DNA from: JBKHYG01 sp046565595
GTDB lineage: Bacteria > Actinomycetota > AC-67
Length of the DNA: 44,529 nt
Direction of reading: 5' to 3'
Assembly: GCA_046565595.1 (NCBI GenBank)
Contig: JBKHYG010000059.1
Coordinates: 1 to 44,529 of the forward strand
Under the pieces are notes generated by a model. It was not told the DNA's origin, did not search any database, and saw nothing but the letters and a program-made list of their open reading frames with translations. Shown here in pieces: positions 15,041-23,562 of this stretch (positions are counted from its first letter, which is position 1; every line of letters starts with the position of its first letter). The position numbers and the translations under genes were made by a program.

Positions 15041-15238
15041 ATGGCCCTGCGCACTCTCTCGACAGATCGCACTAGCGCACAGGAGTGCGTCCGGTCGCGG
15101 CCTAAGCCGTTGCTGATCGTCTCTGGTTCCGCGTGAATCACCTCTGTTGGGCCGCCAAGGGGCAGTATAGGACGAAGCATTGTCACCGGGAGGATTCGAG
15201 AGACAGCCGGCGCGGCCGCCTCGGGCAAAACTGTTCGA
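14886..15238. other. Intergenic stretch between dam and ispE
   Basis: These 353 bp lie between the dam start and the ispE stop. They hold only the possible small ORF (15040-14882) and the second 22-bp repeat (15164-15185). I see no RNA gene, terminator hairpin or further ORF. Confidence 0.6.
15164..15185 (-). repeat. 22-bp direct repeat, copy 2 (promoter-like)
   Basis: AGTATAGGAC-GAA-GCATTGTCA, the partner of 11523-11544. On the minus strand its TATACT lies about 120 nt upstream of the small ORF and 280 nt upstream of dam, just after the ispE stop. With copy 1 it brackets the RDD/HEPN-like/DGQHR/Dam block exactly. Confidence 0.6.
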
Positions 15239-16132
15239 TCAGCCGTCGAGGACGGTTGGCCCCTGCGGGACGCTGCGGGCCAGGACCACGCGGGTGAAGT
15301 CTCCCGAGGCTTCCGCCTTCGCGGCGACATCTCCGGCCTGGTCGCCGTCCAGACAGAGCCCGGCCCAGGCCGAGCCGGAGCCTGACAGGACGACCTTGGT
15401 CGCGCCGGCCGCCTCCAGGGCGTCACGGCCGGCCTTCAGGGACGGTTCGAGGGCGCAGGCGGCCTCTTCAAGGTCATTGCTGACCAGCCCGGCCACCCGT
15501 CCGATGTCGCCCCGGCTGAGGGCGTCGGCCATCTCGTGGGGCGCGCCTCGGAGATCGAGGTCCGCTCCCCCGCCGAGCTCGTCGAACCAGGCGTAGACCC
15601 CAGCTGTCGAGCAACCAACAGCGGGGATGCCGAGCACCCAGTGCAACGGCGTCGGACACGGGATCGAGGTGACCTGCTCGCCGGTCCCGGTCACGACGGC
15701 CGTTCCGCCTCGCACGCAGAACGGCACATCGCTGCCAAGCGTCGCGCCGATCCGTTCGAGGGCCTTGCGGCTGACGGTCCCTCCGGTCGCCTCGTTGAGC
15801 GCGACCAACACGGCGGCGGCATCCGCCGAGCCGCCGCCGAGACCGGCCTGAGACGGGATCCGCTTCAGCAGCGAGACGGCGACAGCGGCGTCGTCCTCGA
15901 AGTGGAGCGCGGCGAAAGCTCGGGCGGCGCGGACGGCCAGGTTGGAGGAGTCGCTCGGCGCAGCGCCTGCAGGCTCGACGGTGCAGGTGAAGTCTTCGGC
16001 GGGCGCGACGGTCACCTCGTCGTAGAGATCGATGCTCTGCATGACACTCACCAACGGGTGCATGCCGTCGGAACGGCGCCGCCCGACGCTCAACTGCAGG
16101 TTGAGTTTCGCGGGGGCCCGGAAGGTCAGCAC
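15239..16132 (-). CDS. ispE: 4-diphosphocytidyl-2-C-methyl-D-erythritol kinase
   Basis: IspE phosphorylates CDP-methylerythritol in the MEP pathway of isoprenoid synthesis. This GHMP kinase is 297 residues, normal for the family. It shows the N-terminal APAKLNLQLSVGRRRSDGMHPL with the catalytic Lys region, the ATP-binding glycine loop IPSQAGLGGGSADAAAVL, DVPFCVRGGTAVVTG, and a C-terminal LSGSGSAWAGL. It starts at GTG 16132 without a clear ribosome binding site, 48 nt after the rsmA stop. rsmA-ispE adjacency is conserved in actinobacteria. Downstream, the usual core order is interrupted by 6 kb of accessory genes. Confidence 0.95.
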   Translation of the reverse strand: MLTFRAPAKLNLQLSVGRRRSDGMHPLVSVMQSIDLYDEVTVAPAEDFTCTVEPAGAAPSDSSNLAVRAARAFAALHFEDDAAVAVSLLKRIPSQAGLGGGSADAAAVLVALNEATGGTVSRKALERIGATLGSDVPFCVRGGTAVVTGTGEQVTSIPCPTPLHWVLGIPAVGCSTAGVYAWFDELGGGADLDLRGAPHEMADALSRGDIGRVAGLVSNDLEEAACALEPSLKAGRDALEAAGATKVVLSGSGSAWAGLCLDGDQAGDVAAKAEASGDFTRVVLARSVPQGPTVLDG

Positions 16133-16180
16133 GATCGCGAGGCTACGGCCGTAACGCAGCGCCTGCGAAGCGGCCCATGA

Positions 16181-17128
16181 CTACGAGAACAGCGCGGCAG
16201 CCAGACGCTCGAACGCCGCCAGGTCGAGACGCTCCGCACGCTCGGACCCGTCGATGCCGGCACGCTCCAAGGCAGACTCGACGAGAGAGGCATCGAACCC
16301 CGCGCCCCGCAACGCACGCCGCAGCGTCTTTCGGCGCTGGGCGAAGCCGGCCTCGATCACGCGCCACAGCGGGTCCAGCGAGGAACGCTCAACCTCAACT
16401 CGACGATCCAAGCGGACTACGACGCTCTCGACCTCGGGCATAGGTAGGAAGACCCGCCGCGAGACCCGGAAGGTCACCCGAGCCGACGCCAGCGCGACGA
16501 CCTTTACGCTGACGGCACCATACGCGTCGTGGCCGGCGGGGGCTACGAGTCTTTCGCCGACCTCGGCTTGGACCATCACGGTCTGCGAGGCCACCTGAGG
16601 CACATCTTCGAGTAGTCCGAGGATCAGCGGGACCGAGATCTGGTACGGCAGGTTCGCAACCAGCGAGACCGGCGCATCGGCAGGCGCCCCGGCCAGACGC
16701 CGGGCCGCCGCCAGGGCCGCAGGCCAGTCGACCTCCATCGCGTCTTGGAGCGAAACCTCGCAGCGATCCAGTCCACCGACGGTCTCGGCGAGGACGGGAC
16801 GGAGTGACTTGTCGCGTTCGATCGCCAGCACGCCGCAGCCCGCCCCGACCAGGGCCCTGGTCAGCGTCCCGAGGCCGGGTCCGACCTCGATGACAGGCGA
16901 TCCGGGGCCCACGCCAGCGTCTGCGACCACTCGGCGGACCGTGTTCGGATCGACCATGAAGTGCTGGCCGATGCTGGTCCGCGGCCGCAGTTCGAACCGC
17001 TCGAGCAGTTCGCGAGTCTCGCGCGCACCCAACGCGTCAGGCCGGGACCCCGGGGAGCGCGCACCAAGAGCATCCGGCGGCCCCGGTTCAGAGGAGGGCG
17101 TGCCAGGCAAGTCGGGACCGCTCGGCAC
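16181..17128 (-). CDS. rsmA: 16S rRNA A1518/A1519 dimethyltransferase
   Basis: RsmA (KsgA) dimethylates two adjacent adenines in helix 45 of 16S rRNA, a late step of 30S assembly. Visible motifs are RPRTSIGQHFMVDPNTVRRVV, the SAM-binding VIEVGPGLGTLTRALVGAG, the acidic loop IERDKSLRPVL, and the catalytic NLPYQISVPLIL. The protein is 315 residues from GTG 17128. The first 35 residues form a proline-rich extension, so a later start is possible. The gene follows the G5/RlpA gene after 8 nt, indicating one operon. Confidence 0.96.
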   Translation of the reverse strand: MPSGPDLPGTPSSEPGPPDALGARSPGSRPDALGARETRELLERFELRPRTSIGQHFMVDPNTVRRVVADAGVGPGSPVIEVGPGLGTLTRALVGAGCGVLAIERDKSLRPVLAETVGGLDRCEVSLQDAMEVDWPAALAAARRLAGAPADAPVSLVANLPYQISVPLILGLLEDVPQVASQTVMVQAEVGERLVAPAGHDAYGAVSVKVVALASARVTFRVSRRVFLPMPEVESVVVRLDRRVEVERSSLDPLWRVIEAGFAQRRKTLRRALRGAGFDASLVESALERAGIDGSERAERLDLAAFERLAAALFS

Positions 17129-17136
17129 CGCCGTGG

Positions 17137-18222
17137 CTACCAGCGGATGCGGGCTGGGAACACGCCCGAGGAAAGCGGAGCTAGCCGCCGGAAAGCCTCA
17201 TCCGACAGGTCGATGATGCGTCCCTCGATATAGGGGCCGCGGTCGCGGATGACGACATTCACATACTTGCCGTTGTCGAGGTTCTCGACACGCACGACCG
17301 TTCCGAAGGGAAGGGTCTTGTGGGCCGCGGTCAATCCGTCGGCCTGGCTGTACCAGGACGCCCCGCCCCGCTGTACCCCGTTGTCGCAGTAGCAGCCGGG
17401 GAACGAGGTCCCCACCAGGATCACACGATCCTGAGGACGGCGGACGATCTTCTCGCCGACGCGTTCACGCGAGGACGCCTCGCCATCGACCAAGGTCACG
17501 CGATAGCGGACCTGCCGGATCCCGTTGCGTCCCTGCGAGGCAACCTTGCGGCGCCCGTACTCGAGCTCGCGGGTCTTCTTGTAGACGGTCTTGAAGGGGA
17601 TCCGCTGCTGTTCGGTCTTGTGGGTACGGCGGACCCGGGTGATCTTGATGACGCCGTCCGGGTCGATCTTGGAGTTCAGAGGCGGGGAGACCCGGTCCAA
17701 CGGGCCGATCTTCAGCTTCAACTCCTGCAGAACACCCTTGACCCGAGGCACGCTGGTGACATGCCGCAGCCTCTTGCCATCCACCCGGACGACGACCCGA
17801 TCGGCCGGGCGGTAACGGATCTTCATCCCGTCCTTCAGCTTGGTGTGAGGGTCGGGCTTGATGATGTCCTTAGGGTGGATGTCGGTGATGCCAGCCTCGG
17901 CCAGCGCTCCTTGGACCCGAAGCGATGTGACCAGAACCTTGCGACGCTTGCCATCGACGGTCAGGGTCAGGTGCTTGGCGCGGAACACGCGGATGCGGTC
18001 GCCCTCGGCGATCGAGGTGTCCAGGTCGGGTAGGACCCGATCGTCAGCGGCCACCGAGATGCCAGCGCGCTGCAGAGCACTGCCGACATCGGGAGCGAAG
18101 GTACGGACAGCTATCGGGCGTCCTTCGATCACGACGGTGAGCCGCTTTTCGAGGGTCCCGTATCCGAGCGCAGCGATTCCGATAACCGCTACGAGCGCCA
18201 TCCTGGCGATGCGCCGGTACAT
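17137..18222 (-). CDS. YabE/RpfB-like cell-wall protein: DUF348 repeats, G5, RlpA-like barrel
   Basis: This exported protein of 361 residues occupies the rpfB position. The order is a signal or anchor helix (residues about 6-22), three DUF348 repeats (about 27-70, 84-127, 141-185), a G5 domain (about 200-270), and a C-terminal double-psi beta-barrel of RlpA/3D type (GGASWYSQADGLTAAHKTLPFGTVVRVENLDNG and VVIRDRGPYIEGRIIDLSDEAF). Mycobacterial RpfB ends instead in a lysozyme-like resuscitation domain, while Bacillus YabE ends in a 3D barrel. By family it should act on or bind peptidoglycan outside the membrane, with the conserved Asp of RDRGPY and DLS as candidate active residues. tatD lies 12 nt upstream. 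Confidence 0.9.
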   Translation of the reverse strand: MYRRIARMALVAVIGIAALGYGTLEKRLTVVIEGRPIAVRTFAPDVGSALQRAGISVAADDRVLPDLDTSIAEGDRIRVFRAKHLTLTVDGKRRKVLVTSLRVQGALAEAGITDIHPKDIIKPDPHTKLKDGMKIRYRPADRVVVRVDGKRLRHVTSVPRVKGVLQELKLKIGPLDRVSPPLNSKIDPDGVIKITRVRRTHKTEQQRIPFKTVYKKTRELEYGRRKVASQGRNGIRQVRYRVTLVDGEASSRERVGEKIVRRPQDRVILVGTSFPGCYCDNGVQRGGASWYSQADGLTAAHKTLPFGTVVRVENLDNGKYVNVVIRDRGPYIEGRIIDLSDEAFRRLAPLSSGVFPARIRW

Positions 18223-18234
18223 GGGGTCGAAACC

Positions 18235-19032
18235 TTAGCCAGCCGCTAGCGCAGACACAAAATCGGGCATATCGGGCGGCAGGTTGAAGGCTTCGAGGGC
18301 GTTTCGGCTGGTCAGAGCCTCGAACTCTTCGACCGAGAGGCCTTTGACCTCTGCGAGCAGGGCTGCGGTGTGGGTCACGAAAGCCGGTTCGTTCCGCTTT
18401 CCGCGCAACGGAACGGGGGTCAGAAAGGGCGCATCGGTCTCGACCAGGATGCGTTCAGGTGGCGCGAGAGCCGCAGCCGCGCGCAACCCGTCGGCACTCT
18501 TGAAGGTGACCACACCGGAGAAACTCAGCCACGCTCCCATCTCGATCGCGCGCTGCGCCTCGTCTGGTCCGCCAGAGAAACAGTGATACACGACGCGTTC
18601 GGGCAGCTTGGGGGCAGCCTCGAGGAGACCGAAGGTGTCGGGCCAGGCCTCTCGGGTGTGGATCACCAGGGTCCGAGCGGTCGTGTGAGCCAACGCGATC
18701 TGCCGAGCGAACACCTCGCGCTGGATCTCCCGAGGCGAGTTGTCGTAGTGGTAGTCGAGTCCGGCTTCACCGACGCCGACGACGCGAGGGTCCTGCAGCA
18801 GCTCGTCGAATCGAGCCCAGAGGGCGTCGTCTTGCAGCCTGGCGTCGTGAGGGTGGAGCCCGACGGTGGCGAAGATCCGGTCGTCGGCCTTGGCTCGGCG
18901 GACGGCGTCTTCGCTGCTGGGTAGATCGACGCCGATGGTGATGACCGCCGCGACGCCGGCCTTGCGGGCACGCTCGAGGGCTCGATCGGCGTCTTCGAGC
19001 ATGTCCAGGTGACAGTGGGTGTCTATGAGCAT
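18235..19032 (-). CDS. tatD: TatD family metal-dependent DNase
   Basis: This 265-residue TIM-barrel hydrolase has the metal ligands of the TatD family: DTHCHLD at the N-terminus, the Glu of VGEAGLDYHYD, His in VIHTREAW, His in VYHCFSGG, and Asp in LVETDAPFLTP. TatD enzymes are magnesium-dependent 3'-5' exonucleases linked to DNA repair and degradation. The start is ATG 19032. It heads the tatD-yabE-rsmA-ispE group on the minus strand, with tight spacing throughout. Confidence 0.95.
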   Translation of the reverse strand: MLIDTHCHLDMLEDADRALERARKAGVAAVITIGVDLPSSEDAVRRAKADDRIFATVGLHPHDARLQDDALWARFDELLQDPRVVGVGEAGLDYHYDNSPREIQREVFARQIALAHTTARTLVIHTREAWPDTFGLLEAAPKLPERVVYHCFSGGPDEAQRAIEMGAWLSFSGVVTFKSADGLRAAAALAPPERILVETDAPFLTPVPLRGKRNEPAFVTHTAALLAEVKGLSVEEFEALTSRNALEAFNLPPDMPDFVSALAAG

Positions 19033-19056
19033 GGCGTCGGACTCGACGCTAGAGGG

Positions 19057-20784
19057 TCAGCGGACCCTGGAGCCTCCGGCGCTCGAGCCGGCACCTCGCT
19101 TGGCCGTCGACCGACGAGCCGGCTTCTTCCCGGCGGTCGCCTTCGCCCCAACCGAGGCTTTGCCAGCCGCCGCCTTGCGCGGTTTGGCCCTGCGAGGGGC
19201 AGCCGCCTTTCGCGAGGTCGCCTTCTGTGGAGCCGCCCGACGCGCCGTCGTCTCGCCTCTGGCGGAGTCCAGATGCTCCTTGTGGCCTGCCTCGATCACG
19301 GCCGCGCCGACGAGCACGGGGGCTTCCGTCGCCACCTTGACCTGTGTCTCGGTCAGGTCGATCACGGTCATCCCCGCGTCGTATGACTGATCGGCTGGAG
19401 CGTCCTTGCGCTGCCGGACCAACTGCAGAGCCCCAAGAGCCGTGATCAAGGCTCCAACGAGGAAGATCGCGATACCGGTCCCAGCTGCCAGACCAACCGC
19501 ACCGAGTGTCCAGGCTCCAGTCGCGGCGCTGTCCGAGATGTTGCGCGTCGAAGGATCGGCTCCCGACTGCTCGCCAGGCGTCGAAGTTGTGCCACCGGGT
19601 GGTTCAACCGTCGGCGCCGCGGGAGTGGGCGGGGCGACGCTCTTCACATCCGTGCCGGCCGGCACGACCTGGATCACACCGGTCATCCAGGGGTGAGGCT
19701 TACAGGAGAAGTTGAAGGTCCCGGTGTTCGGGAAGGTAAAGGAGAAGACATCGCCAGAGGCAAGGTCTCCCGAATCGAAGGTCCCGTCAGCAGCGGTGAC
19801 CGTGTGCCCGATCGAGCCAGCATTGGTCCACTGGACGGTGTCACCAGCCTGGACGGTCATGCTGTCTGGCTGATAGCCCCAAGACTGAGGGTCGCTGATC
19901 GAGCCTTCGACGATCTGGGCCGGCCAGGTCGCCGGCTGGTTGCCCGATCGAACAGGCGGCTGCACGACCACCGGCGGCGGGTTGTTGCTGCCGCCACCGC
20001 CTGGCGGCTTCTTGGTCGGAACCTTCGGCGGAGCCTCGCCAGGCTTGCTGACCACGATCGTCCCGGTCATCCATGGATGAGGCTCACAGAAGTAGTTGAT
20101 CGCCGTCGACTCGGTGAAGGTGAACGAGAACGACTGGCCACCGCGCAGGAAACCCGAGTCGAAGGAGCCGTCCTCGGCGGTCGCGGTGTGGTCGGTCGCG
20201 CCTTGGTTGCGGAAGATGACGGTCGTGCCGACCTCGATCTTGAGGTCCTGGGGTTCGAAGCCCCAAGTGGCGGTGTCGGTGGAGCTGCCCTCGACGATCT
20301 TGACGGTCTTCTCGGTCGCCGGCGGGACGACCGGATCTCCGACGACGCTGATGGTGCCGCTCATCGTGGTCGGATGGATCTTGCAGACATACGAGGCCGT
20401 GAAAGGCTCGTTGAAGGTCTTGGTGAACGCGCCACCGGGAGCGATCTCTTCGGAAGCGAAGGAGCCGTCAGAGGCTTCCAACTGGTGCGCGCCCCTCAGG
20501 ACCGGATAGTTCAGGCGCGAGGCATTGATCCAGGTGACCGTGGTGCCCGTCTCGACCTCGATGCTCGCCGGCGAGAACCCGGTGATATCCATCGTGACGG
20601 TCATCTCTTGCGAGGCGTTCAGGGGAGCGACCGAATAGCCGACGAAGCCCAGAGCCAAGGCGAGGATGGTCGTGATGGAGGCGGATCGGCGCAGCATGGT
20701 TGCAAGCATCGGTCGAGGGTTCCTATCGGCGGGCTTCGTGGCCCGATCGGCGGTCTCGCGGAGGATATCCGACTGGTCGGTCAT
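19057..20784 (-). CDS. Membrane-anchored triple cupredoxin with basic cytoplasmic tail
   Basis: This 575-residue exported protein has three plastocyanin-like domains, each with a full set of candidate type-1 copper ligands: His100/Cys134/His137/Met141, His199/Cys233/His236/Met239 and His327/Cys361/His364/Met367. In domain 1 the C-to-Met spacing is one residue longer. A signal peptide lies near residues 26-58 (MLATMLRRSASITTILALALGF). Domains 2 and 3 are joined by a Pro/Gly-rich linker. A single membrane helix at about 424-456 is followed by about 60 residues rich in Lys, Arg and Ala (KATSRKAAAPRRAKPRKAAA), like histone H1 tails. Electron transfer or copper storage at the outer membrane face is inferred; the tail should sit in the cytoplasm. 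ATG 20784 has AAGGTAGG upstream, with ATG 20709 as an alternative. The PQQ-propeller gene lies upstream in the same direction. Confidence 0.85.
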   Translation of the reverse strand: MTDQSDILRETADRATKPADRNPRPMLATMLRRSASITTILALALGFVGYSVAPLNASQEMTVTMDITGFSPASIEVETGTTVTWINASRLNYPVLRGAHQLEASDGSFASEEIAPGGAFTKTFNEPFTASYVCKIHPTTMSGTISVVGDPVVPPATEKTVKIVEGSSTDTATWGFEPQDLKIEVGTTVIFRNQGATDHTATAEDGSFDSGFLRGGQSFSFTFTESTAINYFCEPHPWMTGTIVVSKPGEAPPKVPTKKPPGGGGSNNPPPVVVQPPVRSGNQPATWPAQIVEGSISDPQSWGYQPDSMTVQAGDTVQWTNAGSIGHTVTAADGTFDSGDLASGDVFSFTFPNTGTFNFSCKPHPWMTGVIQVVPAGTDVKSVAPPTPAAPTVEPPGGTTSTPGEQSGADPSTRNISDSAATGAWTLGAVGLAAGTGIAIFLVGALITALGALQLVRQRKDAPADQSYDAGMTVIDLTETQVKVATEAPVLVGAAVIEAGHKEHLDSARGETTARRAAPQKATSRKAAAPRRAKPRKAAAGKASVGAKATAGKKPARRSTAKRGAGSSAGGSRVR

Positions 20785-20803
20785 ATGCCTACCTTGCTTC
20801 CGA

Positions 20804-22483
20804 CTAGAGGATCTCGCCCGCTCCAGGCTTGAACGCGATCACATAGCCGTTGGGCATGGACGGGAACATATCCCCTGCAGATGTCAGGCCAACTCCGATG
20901 GACGCATAGACGGTTCCGCGAGCCACCGACACGCCGCCCCAACTGAAGGTCGGGTTCTCGTAGGTGTCCGAACCGATGCCCATCGGCCGCTGCAGCAACG
21001 GCACTCCGGTGCCCGCGTCGTAGGCGTTCAGGAAGCCCTTCAGATCCGGGGTGTAAAGGACGCGGTTCGCGTAGGTCACAGGGTTGCCCCAGTGCATGAC
21101 ATCCCCAACGGGGGTGATCCAGCGGATCGCTCCGTCGTTCTGGGTGTCAAGCGCCCACAGGTAACCACCGATCGTGTGCGGCCCGTAGATGAAGCGTCCG
21201 TCGAAGGCGGCGCTACCGACGATGCCGCCTACCGCGCTCGGGTGGCCGACGAGGGTCTTCCAGACCGGCTCCATGTCGTCGGCTCGCATCGCGTGGTAGA
21301 CGCCTGACTTCTGTCCGGCGCCGACCATGCGGACATCGCCGTCCCACCACAGGTTCGGTGTTGCGCCGAAGTCGAGATCCAGGTTCGCGCACTCGAAGCC
21401 TGCGGCGAAGGTGTTGTCGATCTCTTCGAGTTCCTCGCAGCCAGGGGTCTCGTCGAGCTCTGGGAAGAACTCTTCGACATCGCCCTTGTAGACGCCAGCC
21501 AACTCGCCGTAGGTGGGGTTGGGATCCCCATCGACGGTGCGGCGAAGGTCGAACTTGAGGACGGCGTTGGAGTGTTCCTCTTCGAAGTCGTAGTTGAAGG
21601 GGTTACCGGTCCCGACGAATCCGAAACCGTAGGCCGGAGAACGCGGATCGTCGTCGACGGCCATCGTGCTCCAGATGTTGGCGCCGGCGTAGCCCTCTTC
21701 CCAGAGCGCAGGATCGATCGAGTAGGTCTTCTTCAGGACCTCGCCGCCGTCGCGGCCAGCCTCGATCAGCACGAAGTTGCCTTGGAAACCCAGACGATCG
21801 GCTTCGTCGCCTTCGGCGGCGGTACCCGAGACTCCGACCCAGACGGCGCCGTCCCAGATGATCGGACTCGAGACCGCATCCGAGCCGATCTGGCAGTCGG
21901 CGACGGTTGTCCAGAGGACCTCTCCGGTGGCCGCATCCAGAGCTACCACATACGGAGCACCGATCTGCGAGACGAACGCGTATGCGACGCCGTCCTCGAC
22001 CAGCATGGTCGAGTAGACGCCGCCGCCGCGGATGGTGGTCGCGCACGGGTTGCCGCGACCATCATCGACCGGGTAGTGCAGGCTGCCGAGCTGCGAGCCG
22101 TCCATCTTGGTGCGCCACACGAGCTTGCCGGTGTCGGCGTTCATGGCGAAGATCCAGCCAGGGGTGTCGGTGCCTTGTGAGGAACCGACGAACACGCAGC
22201 CGTTGGCCACTATCGGGTAGCCGGTGATCTCGTTGTTGGACTCGTCGCTCCAGAAGTTCGCGTCGAAGGTCCACGCGGGGCCAAGCGTCGCGGCGCCGAC
22301 GGCGTCGATCAGTTTCTCCTTCGGCTGGGTGCGTGAGCCGTCTAACTGGTTGGCGAAACGCGGCCAGCTGCCTCCGACATTGTTGGCGGAAGCGCAGGTG
22401 AAGGGTTCGTTGGCTGTCGCGACGCTCGGGAGGAGCGTGCCGACCAGGGCGAACGCAAGCATGGTTGAGAAGCGGCGATGCAT
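20804..22483 (-). CDS. Secreted PQQ-type beta-propeller protein (paralog 1)
   Basis: This 559-residue protein has a Sec signal peptide (MHRRFSTMLAFALVGTLLPSVATA) followed by PQQ-like propeller blades. Blade motifs of the A-x-D-x-x-T-G-x-x-x-W kind are visible in AMNADTGKLVWRT and ALDAATGEVLWTT. Such proteins are either quinone-dependent dehydrogenases or BamB-like scaffolds; I see no firm catalytic calcium/PQQ site, so no reaction is assigned. It is a distant paralog of the two genes at 24073 and 25598, sharing NLDLDFGATPNLWWDG and GQKSGVYHAM. ATG 22483 is chosen for the signal peptide. AGGAGG lies 14 nt upstream. The cupredoxin gene follows 19 nt downstream, so the two may work together. Confidence 0.82.
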   Translation of the reverse strand: MHRRFSTMLAFALVGTLLPSVATANEPFTCASANNVGGSWPRFANQLDGSRTQPKEKLIDAVGAATLGPAWTFDANFWSDESNNEITGYPIVANGCVFVGSSQGTDTPGWIFAMNADTGKLVWRTKMDGSQLGSLHYPVDDGRGNPCATTIRGGGVYSTMLVEDGVAYAFVSQIGAPYVVALDAATGEVLWTTVADCQIGSDAVSSPIIWDGAVWVGVSGTAAEGDEADRLGFQGNFVLIEAGRDGGEVLKKTYSIDPALWEEGYAGANIWSTMAVDDDPRSPAYGFGFVGTGNPFNYDFEEEHSNAVLKFDLRRTVDGDPNPTYGELAGVYKGDVEEFFPELDETPGCEELEEIDNTFAAGFECANLDLDFGATPNLWWDGDVRMVGAGQKSGVYHAMRADDMEPVWKTLVGHPSAVGGIVGSAAFDGRFIYGPHTIGGYLWALDTQNDGAIRWITPVGDVMHWGNPVTYANRVLYTPDLKGFLNAYDAGTGVPLLQRPMGIGSDTYENPTFSWGGVSVARGTVYASIGVGLTSAGDMFPSMPNGYVIAFKPGAGEIL

Positions 22484-22632
22484 GATGTTGCGGGATCCCT
22501 CCTGACTGGGTAGTCGGAAGATTCGACCCCTGACCACCGGGTTCCTTCCTGCAGCGAAGGATGTCCGTTTTGCCGGTCAGTCGTCCTGGATCATGGGCAG
22601 GAATCCCGACCGGCCCGTCGAAATCGTTGGTC

Positions 22633-23454
22633 ATGCACCGACGATTGGCCCTGATCGCGCTTGCCGTGATGCTGCCGACCGTCCCTGCCGCGGCTGACAC
22701 GCTCTGCACGCTGGCTGGGCCGACGCCGGGCTTCAAGGCGATCAAACTGGAACTTCCCCAGGGGTCCTCGTACATAGGTCTGGAGCTAGGCGGCGCGCGC
22801 ACGACCGCCGTGGTCAACGACGGCTCGTCGTGGCACTTCGCGCGGGGGATCTTCCTGCTAGATAGCGAATTGAACCTGCTGAGTTATCGAGTGATGAACT
22901 CTGGGTCGGTTCCACGCCGGACCGTCGCCAGGGTCGAGGGAGAGGGCGCTGCGGTCGACGCCGGCATGACCGACGGGCCGTTCGTGCACTCGGCTCAGAA
23001 GCTGATCCCTGACCTCAAGCCCGGCACCTATTACGCGGTGGCCTATGGGACCGACGGCTCGAAACGCGTGCCCAACGAATACTGGACGGCGGATGTCCGA
23101 GTCCAGGGCGCACAGTCTTGCAGCCAGGTCGCAACCGGCAGCGTCTTCGATATCAACCACACCGATTTCGAGGGCGGAACGCAGGTGTATTCAGCAGGCG
23201 TCGGTTACGCGGACGGGATCGAAACTTCGCTCAGTTCATCGCGCCAACTGGTCCTCGGGATCATGGACTCGAGCGCGCAGTTCGAGACCGAAGCAGAGCT
23301 CGACTACGAGTTGTCCGACGGCAAGACCGGTACCTTGGACGACCAGATCGCGCCCCTTGTGACCGGTCCCGGGACTTCTAACTTCGAAGCGTCCTACGCG
23401 GGCGCTTTCCCGATCATCTCCATCTCGGGGGTGATGATCGATCTAGGTGCCTGA
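22633..23454 (+). CDS. Secreted protein of unknown function
   Basis: The 273-residue protein starts at ATG 22633 with a clear signal peptide (MHRRLALIALAVMLPTVPAAAD); the frame is open upstream to 22561. The mature part is rich in beta-strand-like alternation, Gly, Ser and Thr, with two well-separated cysteines. I recognise no domain. It is divergent from the PQQ-propeller gene at 22483 (150 bp between the starts) and is followed by a cupredoxin. By company it belongs to the same exported set. Confidence 0.7.
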   Translation: MHRRLALIALAVMLPTVPAAADTLCTLAGPTPGFKAIKLELPQGSSYIGLELGGARTTAVVNDGSSWHFARGIFLLDSELNLLSYRVMNSGSVPRRTVARVEGEGAAVDAGMTDGPFVHSAQKLIPDLKPGTYYAVAYGTDGSKRVPNEYWTADVRVQGAQSCSQVATGSVFDINHTDFEGGTQVYSAGVGYADGIETSLSSSRQLVLGIMDSSAQFETEAELDYELSDGKTGTLDDQIAPLVTGPGTSNFEASYAGAFPIISISGVMIDLGA

Positions 23455-23547
23455 CCTGCTGCTATCCGGATGACAACCAGCCGAACGGGGCCACCCCCTT
23501 CGACATCGAACGCACAAGGCGAACAACGAACTTCGTCGCTGACAACC

Positions 23548-23553
23548 AGGAGG
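23548..23553 (+). promoter_or_regulatory. Ribosome binding site fixing a GTG start
   Basis: AGGAGG sits nine nucleotides before GTG 23563 and decides the start of the single-domain cupredoxin, removing 31 residues of an open upstream frame. Confidence 0.8.
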
Positions 23554-23562
23554 AATCACATC

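Noticed and set aside
19693..20832. 379-residue plus-strand ORF antisense to the triple cupredoxin
   Set aside because: Arg/Gly/Asp-rich shadow of a gene with clear copper-site motifs and signal peptide.
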